Below the pieces are notes generated by a model. The model had not been told where the DNA came from. It did no database searches and saw nothing but the letters and a program-made list of their open reading frames with translations. A program made the position numbers and the translations under genes. DNA of 64,000 bases from Euclidia mi (Eukaryota; Arthropoda; Insecta; Lepidoptera; Erebidae): positions 36,910,475 through 36,974,474 of the forward strand of contig OX123205.2 in NCBI GenBank assembly GCA_944739405.2, in the 5' to 3' direction. Below, in pieces: positions 54,950 through 64,000 of this stretch. Positions within the stretch are counted from its first letter, which is position 1. Each line of letters starts with the position of its first letter.

Positions 54950-55250
54950 AAACGAGCAGACGGATCGCCTGATGGTAAAAGTAAGCTAATACTTTTTTTG
55001 GCCTGACGGTAAGCAATTACCGCCGCCCATGGACACAAGCAACACCACAGGAGTCACAAGTGCATTGCCGCCCCTTGGGGTTGGGCAAAGGAATAGGATG
55101 AGGAGTGGGATGAGGGAGAAGGAATAGGGGATAGGGCCTCCGGCACTCTCACTCACCGAACGAAAGGCAACAGTGTAGGTACTGTTACTTTACGTCGATT
55201 TTCTGTGAGAGGGTAGTAATACCCCGGTCGAGCCGGCCCATTCATGCTCA
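54950..55250 (+). repeat. Repeat family E copy (GGATCGCCTGATGGTAAG)
   Basis: It contains TAAGCAATTACCGCCGCCCA, CAAGCAACACCACAGGAGTC and CGAGCCGGCCCATTCATGCT. Other copies are at 26920-27170 (forward), 46805-47062 (reverse) and 32963-33130 (reverse). Confidence 0.75.
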
Positions 55251-55259
55251 AATCCGCAA

Positions 55260-56177
55260 GTCTTTACTACCGTTATTTGAACTCTAAAAGGTTACACGTG
55301 GCAGCTAGGACTTCCCGGCTACAGGTAGAAATTTTTTTGGAGGGAGTAGTAATGGCCTATTCACTCTCCTTTCGGCGCCCATGGGTGACATCACGAGAGG
55401 GTTTTAAAGTAGAACATTTATGGCAAGTTTAAAGATTGGTAGTCTGATGAACTGTAAATAAAGAAGCCACTTTTATATATCTGTTGACGCGTGTGTTTAC
55501 TGAATATATTCTTTTTTTGGCTTCATTTACAAATAGAGTTGCTAAATTTACCATTTTTCACTTAAGTGCGGCATCAGTGGAATACCCATTTATGTGTCTA
55601 AAAGTACAGCCAGTGGTCGATTCTTTGCCGGGACAGAAATTGTCACAGATACGAACGGTGGTAAAGATGAAATAAGACCAATAGAATATTTTATTATTAT
55701 TTTTATTTACAATATTTGCGATTCTAAATAGGCTCAAAAGACAAGATGTAGAGTAAAATATGCAGGTGCAATTATATAAAATAGCTGATAGTTGTGAAAT
55801 CACATTTCAAATAACCATATAGATAACAAATGTAGCATGTTCAAGGCTAATAAAATTTTAATTAAGTAAGTATATAAGATTCATCAGAAGCATAAATATT
55901 AATCAAGTTATACATACCTAAGTATTTTGTGACAAATGGAGTTATTATACATAATAGAAAAAAAAATGGAAAAATATTTTGAAGGTAAAAAAAGAACTTA
56001 ATGTAAAAAATATTCCGCCATTTTGTTTCCCTAACCTAAACTTGCCTAAACTAAATAAGCGTTTTGTACACAAGTCTCTTAAATATGGCTCAAAGTCCAA
56101 TGTGATAGCATATGTCGTCGTCAAAAATAGATATTATTTATAATATAATCAAAGCCGAAACTTCTTTTTCGATCATT
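55260..56177. other. No gene recognised
   Basis: AT-rich intergenic DNA between repeat E and the truncated LINE. Open frames at 55484 and 55558 have no recognisable content. Confidence 0.55.
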
Positions 56178-56192
56178 AAATGATAACACAAA

Positions 56193-56877
56193 TTTTGGAA
56201 TCTATATCAAGGCTGAGTTGTAGATCAATATCGGTGATACTGCAATGGATTCCATCTCATGTACAGATCAAAGATAACGAAACTGTTGACTTGTTGGCCA
56301 ATCAAGCAGTCTCGGAAGGTATTTGTGTGAATATTTCTCCGGTATATACTGATTACCTTAAAATACTAAAAAGGCAGTGCCTAGATGTCTGGAGCGAATA
56401 TTTTAACAAAAGATCAACAGAGAAAGGGATATGGTATAAAACGATCCAACCACAACTTCCTATAAACCATCTAATAGATCAAAATGTACTATGTAGAAGT
56501 AACCTTGTTATGGCAATGAGACTTCGTTCCGGTCACATTCCGTCAAATAAGTTTGGGTTTTTAATGAGAAAGGTTGCTTCACCTGCTTGCGAAGAATGCG
56601 GAGTGGTAGAGGATGTTCAACACGTTTTGATGGAGTGTGTACGGACCGAAGTCCTAAGAAACAATTTGCTTGGTTCCTACCAGTTCGAAGTCGGAGCATG
56701 TAACTCGATTTTATCGGATCCTTTATCAGAACCTGCTAAAATATTATATAAAATAGGTTCAGTAGCTTTAAGGAGATAATTGAGTGATTTGTTATAGTTT
56801 TAAGGTTGATTTTACAGGGCGACGTTATCGCTCAGCGATAAAGCCCTTTAATAAAGAAAAAAAAAAAAAAAAAAAAA
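56193..56877 (+). mobile_element. 5'-truncated LINE (I/R1/Jockey-like) with RNase H tail and zinc knuckle
   Basis: A perfect direct repeat ATGATAACACAAA lies at 56180-56192 and 56878-56890, and the insert ends in a run of about 22 A. The ORF is open to the stop at 56777-56779. It starts inside an RNase H domain (ILQWIPSHVQIKDNETVDLLAN) and ends with a C-x2-C-x7-H-x4-C knuckle (CEECGVVEDVQHVLMEC), as in the C-terminal part of I- and Jockey-like LINE polyproteins. The reverse transcriptase is missing. The only in-frame ATG at the front (56180) belongs to the target duplication and not to the element. Confidence 0.88.
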
Positions 56878-57240
56878 ATGATAACACAAAATAAAATTTC
56901 GGTTTTTGACATCTCGATTCGCGCCAAAACTAGTCACAGATAAAATATATCAATTGTCAAACCACATCTCACAGAGTGCAAATCAAACAATTCATATTTT
57001 TTCTTCTGTTTATCGATTATTTTCCACATTTTATTTTAAAACAGTTTTGAAATAAATTACTTTCTTGAATTATATAATTTAAGTTTATGTTAGAGATCAT
57101 TACTGAAATAAAAATGGAAAATATTCGATGATGTATATAAAATACCGCCTACAAGATTACTAAATATAGATTACGAAAAATACTTTTTGCCAATCCTATG
57201 TAGTAATTTATAGATCAATGGATGGTCTTATATTTTGTGC

Positions 57241-60200
57241 TTAGTAAGGTCCTCCCTGGTTTTCATAACCGCCGTTATTGTAGCCTCCCTGGGCGTTTCT
57301 GCCGTAGCCTCCTTGTCCAAGACCAGTGTCTTCGTAAGAGATCCTGGGTTTGTAGCCGTTTTCGTCAGCTTCATACTCTACAGTCTAAAACATAAGAACA
57401 CAATTAGTTATGGTAACGTTATTGTATCTGTGGCTTGCTTAATTAAAATTTCTATATAGTCTTGGCTTCACCTGGCCCGTTGCGATTCATAGGCTAATAA
57501 AGAAATTGTTCACGTTAAGTTACGTTTAGTAGCTTGCTTGTGATTCTGAATACTTAAGTAACAGCCCAGTGAAGTGGTTTGCCATTTTTTACGACCACAC
57601 GTTAAACCTAATGATGTAAACCTTTCAAGTAAGCGTTCTTCTGCGGTTGAACGTCGTTGGTGGTACCAAGACGTATATCAGTGTTACTATACTACACTGG
57701 TACCTACTCACGTATTGCTCTGAAAGCGTTGCCTTTTTTGCTCTTTATAATTATCTCAGCCTACTAGGCATGTCCACTTCGGTCCACTGGGAGGCCTATG
57801 CCCATAAAGTGGGCACTCATAAACATTAAAATCTTTATCATTCTCTTATCTTCTTACCTGTTTCCTGCCATCAGGAAGCAGCACATAGTAGAGTCCCTCG
57901 GCTCTGTCTCCCTGCCTCGCCTCGCGGTGACCGAAGTCGTTGCCTGAGGGCTCATCTTTTACCATGTACTCGAAACTGTAGTTGGCGGGCTCCTGTAACA
58001 TTAAGGTAGATAAAAAACTACATGTCTACTTTGAAATTCAACGGTTGACCACTTGGATATGTCTGACACGCGGTGGCTAAAGGGCCCTGCCCTTTCTTGA
58101 GGAGCAAGTTTATTCTGTAGATACCCATTTGTCTTTAAAATCTTGCCAGTGGTTCAATCGGATGTTAAATAAAATAAAATCATGATGGATAAATAAGAGC
58201 TGTGTGGAGAAACGCCCTGTCTTGTTCCATTTATAAGAGAAAAGATTCACTGTGGCAGACAAGAACTTGTGTGTACCTACACCTAGCTTGCCTTGCTTGC
58301 TTGCCATCGCTTGTGTAACTTGTAATAGCGCGTTTTAGAACTGTCATCGTAGTTTGGATGTTGTCTAATAGATGGCATCGGATGTATGTAACATTTATAA
58401 ATTAAAATTGGTCGATATCAAACGAAATAAGTTTTTACTAAAGTATAAAAAAGAATAGTAAGCTACTTACACCATTGCCATCGTCACCACCATAACCGCC
58501 CCTACCACCGGCGCCGGGGGGGAGGTACTGACGGCTCTGCGCACCGCCATCTGAAAAGTTTCATGATAAGACACTGTAAGCAAGGCTTACCTATACGATA
58601 AATCCATTAAACATATTCTGTTCTCTAAGTATGTATATTGTGTTGAAATATAAACGAATTTATCAGAATTGCTTGTCCGTGTGGTGACAGATTAAGAATA
58701 CGGAATGGCACCACCCCATATTATCCCATGGGTGTCGTACGAGCATATTGTGCAGAGAACAGCACTGTAAGAGAAGGAACACTTGATACGAACCCTATAC
58801 CAACCCGTTTGGCCAGCGTTGTATAGTAGGCCAATTCCTCCTTTCAAAGTAGAGGCCTAGTCCAGCAGTGGACTGTTAAAGGCTGATGATGTGATGTTGT
58901 TGTTTAGAGCAACTGCTGCACCATTAAGATGTGTTTATAAAGTTATCCAAGGAAGCGTGCCCTAGTTATATGTTTAATTTAGCACACTTATTATGGTAGT
59001 ATTTGTGAACATGTGATGTTCCTCCAACTAGACTAACGATCCTTCAATTTTATTGATAGCTAGGTTACTCATCGAATTTTTAGGACCCCTGCGACGGATA
59101 TTGTTGAGAATTTGCATATTCAGCAAATAGGTAAGTGATTTGAAATGAATTCTATTAGCGCGATTTAGGACCATCTATCGTGTCTTCGTATTTCCATCAA
59201 TGTCCATTGCTGTCTTTGCCATGATACGATACATTACATTATTTGTTTGTAGCTAACGCTATACAGAAAACTTATAAGTATATCAGAGGGTCTAGTATGA
59301 GTTTGCACACGATTGTTACGGTGACGATAGACTAGTCGTCGGGAACAATTTTCATACATTTTCTAAATGCGCCCCCTAGCGGTCTCTGTACTAAGTACTC
59401 TCCGTTAGGGGCGCATGTAGAAAATGTATGAAAATTGTTCCCGTCGAGTAGAATATCGTCACCGTGTCAATCTCGTTTTTAATTTCTATACATTTTTAAA
59501 AGCGCCCTTAGATAGTAACGGTCAGTAGAGACCGCCAGGGTCGCAAAATGGAAATTGTTGCCGTCGATAAGCCTTACCATGACAATCTAGTGCAAACTCG
59601 GACCAAAGAGCTCAGATATTTACATAGAGGCACATTTCATATGAGCGCTTTGAAGACAAACTTTCTGCGACTCAAATTTCCGCTTGGCGGCGTGGCAGTC
59701 GCACTGTGACAGTTGTCTCTACGAGAGAGACGGAACGTTCCTCCAGTGTATCTTAAATATGTGAGCAAGAGAGACGGACAACGACGACAGCGCCGGCAAC
59801 GGCGCCAACTACGTACTAAACTGGAGACAGTCCCCACTTGGAATCGGCACACGAAATCCTTTAGAACTGCGCTTCTATGTAAAATCTGTATTCATTGCTC
59901 GGACTATACCCCCGGAATAGAATCAGTAACGTATAAAAAAATATCGTACCAAATCCGGGTGCTCCATACTGGGTAGACGGCGAAGGCGCTCCGTACTGGC
60001 TCGAAGGAGACGGGGCGCCATATTGGCTCGACGGAGATGGGGCGCCATATTGGCTTGACGGAGATGGGGCGCCATATTGGCTCGAAGGAGCGGGCGCTCC
60101 GTATTGGCTGGAAGGCGAAGGAGCTCCGTACTGCGAGCTAGGCGCCTGAGAGTTCACGCCAGGGGCGCCGTAAGACGTGGATGGACCGTTGCGAGATGAA

Positions 60201-61606
60201 GGAGGGATGTACTGGTTGGTAGGACGGCGGGATGGCTGGCTTCTGGAAGTTAATGTTTTAAAGTTATTTTAGTATTTATTTTAGTTTTGGTAGTTATTTT
60301 ATAGGTTTTTAGTTTTGATACCTGTTGACGGTTTATAGGTACAATAGTGCTTAGTGCATACATAAAACAAAACACACTGCTATAAAAATACAGGCTACTG
60401 TAGGTATACCTACACAAAATAGTCTTGTCGCTTTAGCTACTAAGGGTTAAAGCGTGATACATCCTTCCTTAAAATCAGAACCCTCATTGAAGATTTCGTT
60501 AAATACGCTTGGCAGCTTCTTAGAGCTTGTCTAAACATAGAAATTAATTTAGCTTCTTATGATTGTAAGCACGGTTGGTTTAGTGGTTTAAGCGGCCGCC
60601 TCGCCACTTGACACTGGGCCTAGTGTTGTGGGTTCGATCCCCACGAGACAACACTTTGTGTGATTCGTAAATAGTCGTTTCGAGTCAGGGTGCAGTTGTA
60701 TGTTTGGAAAGTAGGTACTCCGCGACACAGAAATAAGTCTTAGTGTGGGAGTAGTCTTTTTATGAAATAAAAAAGAAATCGATTGAGGATTAATTTACCT
60801 GAACAGTGCATCAGTCTGTCTCTGCACGGGGGCTCCATACAACGATGACGGAGGACCCTGTGCGCCAGGAGGCAGGTACCTGTTGTCTACCGGCGGCTCC
60901 GCCAGGCATACCACTGCTAACGCGCTTAGTACGATGAACTGGACATGGAACAGTTTAGGTTTTCAGAATGGAGTTAGACAGAGGGAAAATTTTAACAACC
61001 GTAATGAAGAAATCTTTTGAAATATTAACGTTATTTAAAACGAAATGAAGTAGCTTTATTAACAACAAACAAATACCTAACATGTTAAATTTCATTATAT
61101 TGAGATGAGATTTAACTATAAAATTGGTTGCCTGTAAAGTCGGTATACGGGCGAAAGTTTTACGTGACAACGACTTTGAGTGGTAAAATAATTTTAATGT
61201 GAATATTCATTCGTATAGTAGGAAGAAGGATGAAAGACGCGTGCCTTTCACTTTTTATGTCTGTCTCTCTCGCTCTTAGGCGGGACGCGTGCCTCTCACT
61301 CGCTCTCATTGTGAGCGCATAACGTGAGCGGAGCGTAACGCAGTTTCTTGAAGTGTCACCCGGCAAACCAATTTATAAGACGTTGTCACGTCAATAATAA
61401 TATTAGACTACATTCACACAAAGTAAAACTGAAAGTACCATACAGGATTGACATCCGAAGCTCATAAATATCAACCTGCTGACCGAAAGGCGACACAGGA
61501 ATTATTCCTAGCCGTTTTTTAAATGAAAAGCTAACTGTTGATTGTAGCGTTATAAGTTTACAAATTGTTTGTTATTAAAAATGATTCAATCATAACTTAC
61601 CTTCAT
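57241..61606 (-). CDS. Pro-resilin-like cuticular protein with R&R chitin-binding domain, 265 aa, six coding exons
   Basis: Exons on the minus strand are 61601-61606 (ATGAAG), 60799-60938, 59950-60242, 58471-58550, 57858-57992 and 57241-57384. All borders are AG/GT and the sum is 798 nt, giving 265 residues plus TAA. Residues 1-15 form a signal peptide (MKFIVLSALAVVCLA), and the mature start EPPVDNRYLPP resembles known pro-resilins. Residues about 70-146 hold seven tandem units of the type SPSSQYGAP, plus two further YGAP motifs; such repeats form the elastic part of resilin. After a Gly-rich linker, residues 174-235 form an extended Rebers-Riddiford domain (YSFEYMVKD, GDRAEGLYYVLLPDGRKQ, VEYEADENGYKP), known to bind chitin. 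The tail is Gly/Tyr/Asn-rich. The protein is expected to be secreted into elastic cuticle. The RR domain is closer to the resilin type than to typical hard or soft cuticle CPRs, but another CPR with YGAP repeats is possible. Confidence 0.9.
58677..58893 (+). mobile_element. SINE-C copy in a pro-resilin intron
   Basis: CCGTGTGGTGACAGATTAAG to AGTCCAGCAGTGGACTGTTA and GATGATG. It carries a deletion after GGTGTCGTACGAG. Confidence 0.75.
59299..59600. repeat. Fold-back element with GAGTTTGCAC ends, pro-resilin intron
   Basis: Arms at 59320-59382 and 59402-59464 are about 85% complementary around a 19-nt loop and share GGGAACAATTTTCATACATT. A diverged third arm follows to 59600, which ends GTGCAAACTC, the inverse of the left start. 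A related partial copy lies at about 44411-44550. Confidence 0.75.
59605..59895 (+). mobile_element. MITE family M1 copy in a pro-resilin intron
   Basis: ATTTACATAGAGGCACATTT at the left and GCGCTTCTATGTAAAATCTG at the right form the inverted ends. The flanks CAAAGAGCTCAGAT and CTGTATTCATTGC also recur in other copies, so the true ends may lie slightly further out. It ends about 55 bp from the repeat exon. Confidence 0.75.
60569..60775 (+). mobile_element. tRNA-headed SINE in a pro-resilin intron
   Basis: Box A-like GGTTTAGTGGTTTAAGCGG and box B GGTTCGATCCC are followed by a non-tRNA body (GTCGTTTCGAGTCAGGGTGC) and an A-rich end. The cloverleaf does not close, so it is not a tRNA gene. Confidence 0.65.
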
Positions 61607-61637
61607 TTTTCTATTATTTATTACTGGCAATGACGAC
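61607..61637 (-). other. 5' UTR part of the start-codon exon of the pro-resilin-like gene
   Basis: On the minus strand the polypyrimidine acceptor CTATTGTTTTCCAG precedes about 30 nt of leader, then ATGAAG and the donor GTAAGT. A tiny first coding segment followed by an intron is the usual arrangement of insect cuticle protein genes. Confidence 0.6.
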
Positions 61638-61929
61638 CTGGAAAACAATAGAGATATAGATTAAATTTTAAACTAAGCCTTTTAGATATCCGTATACCTA
61701 ACTTTTAAACCTTGTTTGGAATATGAGTGGCTAGAGCCTGTTTCATCGTTAATTGAGTATTGTGACAACTCATGATGATCGTCCTTTTTTATGATGCATG
61801 GTGTAAACCAAACAATTTACGGCCTAACCCCCCCAGACTGGGCCCTTAAAGGGCTCAGCCTAGGGAGAGCGTGGTGACGCCCCGACGAGAAGCGCCGGGA
61901 TTACCCATGAGCTCTTTGCTAAAACCACC

Positions 61930-62212
61930 AAGGCATATTTACATAGAGGCGCATTTCCTATGGGCGCTTTGAAGACAAACTTTCTGTGACCCAAATTGCC
62001 GCTTGGCGGCGTGGCAGTGGCGCTGTGACAGCTGTCTCTACGAGAGCAAGAGCGACGAACGTTCTTCCTGTGTATCTTAACTACGAGGGCAAGAGAGACG
62101 GAGAGCGACGCCAGCGCCGCCAACGGCGCCAACTCCGAACTAAACTGGAGACTTGGAATCGGCACACGAAATCCTTAAGAACGGCGCTTCTATGTAAATC
62201 TGTATTCATTGA
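61930..62212 (+). mobile_element. MITE family M1 copy in the first pro-resilin intron
   Basis: Inverted ends ATTTACATAGAGGCGCATTT and GGCGCTTCTATGTAAATCTG. The body is close to the copies at 59605 and 7394. It lies between the ATGAAG exon and the presumed promoter. Confidence 0.75.
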
Positions 62213-62564
62213 CCAAGGTGTGCCACTATCCGATCCCATTGAATGGCGAGGTCACGGGAACCCTTAGCATTACTTCCAACATCGTCTAATTTGCAGTTAG
62301 TTATTTTTTCTTTTTGTAATTAACTGTGTCTTGTGTATGTATTGCAAAATCTGCTGCAAATAAATGTATTTTCTTTCTTTCTTTCTTTCTAACCAGAAAT
62401 GATAGAATATTAGCTTCTTCACAGAGTGACTGCCATCTGAGCTCCTAAACCCAGGGACAGCCATATTTCATGTCTTAGACCAGTGTCAGTATATCCCAGG
62501 GTACTGACTGTCAAAGATCTTCACGACAGCTAAGACCCATGATGGTTAGCGTGGTTTCCCAGGC

Positions 62565-62795
62565 AATGAATACAGATTTACAAAGAAGCGCAGTTCTTAA
62601 GCATTTCGTGTGCCGACTCCAAGGGGAGAATGTCTCCAGTTTAGTTTGTAGTTGGTAGCGCTGGCGTCGTTCTCCGTCACTCTTGCTCTCGTAGAGACAG
62701 TTGTCTCAATGGGGCAATTTGGGTCACAGAAAGTTTGTCTTCAGAGCGCCCATAGCAAATGCGCCTCTATGTAAATATCTGAGCTCTTTGTCCGA
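62565..62795 (-). mobile_element. MITE family M1 copy, inverted, facing the copy at 61930
   Basis: It begins ATACAGATTTACAAAGAAGC and ends GCGCCTCTATGTAAATATCT. Together with the copy 350 bp to the left it makes a large inverted pair, separated by a SINE-A fragment. Confidence 0.7.
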
Positions 62796-63726
62796 GGTAC
62801 GGAGCATGCGATAATCAGCCAAATCCAGTTAGACTAATAAGCGGACCCCGGGATTGAATTTATTTAATCAAATTTTCCGGAAGAATTTTCATGAATTTGA
62901 TGATGTATTTTAGTTTTTGACACGTAAGATATTCTGTAAATTCAAGTCAAAAAACATTGGTGCGCGGGCTTCAACCCGATACCCTCTGCATGGCAGTCTG
63001 TTGATAACTCCACTGGACTATCGGTGCCATGTTTATTGTTTATGTTTAATTTATGAAAAATTAAGTACCATAATCTTATGTTCTGGTATGTCGCTTTTAT
63101 GTTTTCAATTTACAACACAGCGATTATCCAGAGCCACAGTGTAGGCCTTATAGAGCGAGAGTTTAATTATTATAATAAAATATCTATTACAGCCAGTCCA
63201 ATACAATGTCACAGTACCTAATATCAATTTTACTAAGAATATACCTATGGTGCTGCTGTTTCCGAAATAGGTAACTTTTTAGAAAAAAGTAACAATTAAT
63301 GTAACATCTGATATGCAATTACACTGAAATTACTTTATGTATTGACAAAGATAATAATAATATAACTTACAAACAACCAAGCAAATGCCTTTATGTGTGA
63401 TATTATAGATTAACTCATGATAACATAACTTCACTGATATGAACATTAAATGCCCGTTAAATTCAATGAAGCTCACCAGTATTAAACTAAATTAATTAAT
63501 ATTAACTGAAGATTATATGGCAATACTAATAGGCCCCCCTCTATTACATTGGGACCGTAATATAACTGGCGTAGTGTGGGTGTGTAAAACACCGCTGCCT
63601 ACCCCTTTGGGGATAAAGCCGTGAAGTTATGTGTAACTGAAGATTCAGTTAAAGTAAATTATTTTTATTAATATACCTATATTCCGACTTAAATGTAACA
63701 AATCCTTATTAAATAAAACGACAAAC

Positions 63727-63855
63727 CTTAATAAATATCACTTCACTGCACCGAATTTAACGGTTTTACAAATTCAAAATTTTCGAACATCGAACGAAGA
63801 CGGCCGATGTTGCCCGAATGATGTTTCGGATCGATTCCCGACTGCTTATATACCG
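63727..63855 (-). promoter_or_regulatory. Likely core promoter and 5' UTR exon of the pro-resilin-like gene
   Basis: On the minus strand TATATAAG lies at 63852-63845. About 31 nt downstream is an initiator-like ATCATTCG (near 63821). A non-coding exon could then run to a donor TTAAG/GTTTGT at 63727. A matching acceptor (TTTTCCAG) lies just upstream of the ATGAAG exon, near 61637. The exon assignment is inferred from these signals only. Confidence 0.5.
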
Positions 63856-64000
63856 ATATGTGAGTGATTACTTATTACTTATAATGTGTGTATGTGTGTA
63901 ATGTATTTGTGTATGTGTGCGTGGGGAACGGCGCATCTGCTTAGCGAGAGCGCTACGTAAGTTGCTCTAGTTCCATTGTAAGGTCAAACGAAGATAGTAC

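Noticed and set aside
60569..60660. Possible tRNA in the pro-resilin intron
   Set aside because: Boxes A and B are present but the cloverleaf does not fold, and a SINE body follows.

Overview
The window looks like nuclear DNA of a moth or butterfly (Lepidoptera). The evidence is two spliced insect genes, dense tRNA-headed SINEs with GATGAT or GTATG tails, mariner, Transib, piggyBac-like, hAT-like and Harbinger-like DNA transposons, and microsatellite-linked repeats of a lepidopteran type. No bacterial or viral gene layout is seen. The species cannot be named from the sequence alone.

Layout. From 1 to about 25.3 kb there is no recognisable host gene. This part holds a decayed RTE-type reverse transcriptase (3.2-4.1 kb), LINE 3' ends, several MITEs, a 2.1-kb repeat carrying nine 111-bp units (9.5-11.7 kb), an intact mariner (14.4-15.7 kb) and a hAT-like element with a perfect 8-bp target duplication (17.1-18.2 kb). 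From 25.35 to 47.39 kb a plus-strand gene of 11 visible exons encodes a DUF229 protein (alkaline-phosphatase/sulfatase-like fold); its 5' end was not found. All splice phases join and the ORF ends in a stop codon. Its introns carry SINEs, an intact tRNA-Arg(UCU), a piggyBac-like element, decayed duplicates of two of its own exons, a dead mariner and a nearly intact 2.86-kb Transib transposon.

From 47.4 to 57.2 kb lies AT-rich intergenic DNA with a 1.2-kb hAT-like element, a cluster of ATCGAT motifs, MITEs and a 5'-truncated LINE encoding an RNase H tail and a zinc knuckle. From 57.2 to 63.85 kb a minus-strand gene with six coding exons encodes a complete 265-residue pro-resilin-like cuticle protein (signal peptide, YGAP elastomer repeats, Rebers-Riddiford chitin-binding domain). 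A likely TATA box and 5' UTR exon lie near the right edge.

The standout is the Transib element at 39803-42662. Transib transposases are the family from which the vertebrate V(D)J recombinase RAG1 is thought to derive. This copy keeps 37-bp identical terminal repeats that start with an RSS-like heptamer and carry an ACAAAA-type nonamer 24 bp further in. It also has a 5-bp GC-rich target duplication and a two-exon transposase with the whole DDE triad and both zinc-ligand pairs. One TGA codon interrupts the ORF. Other notable signals are the two exon relics in the DUF229 gene, a SINE with a 5' inversion, SINEs that share 3' ends with LINEs, and the 111-bp array dense in GCCAT motifs.
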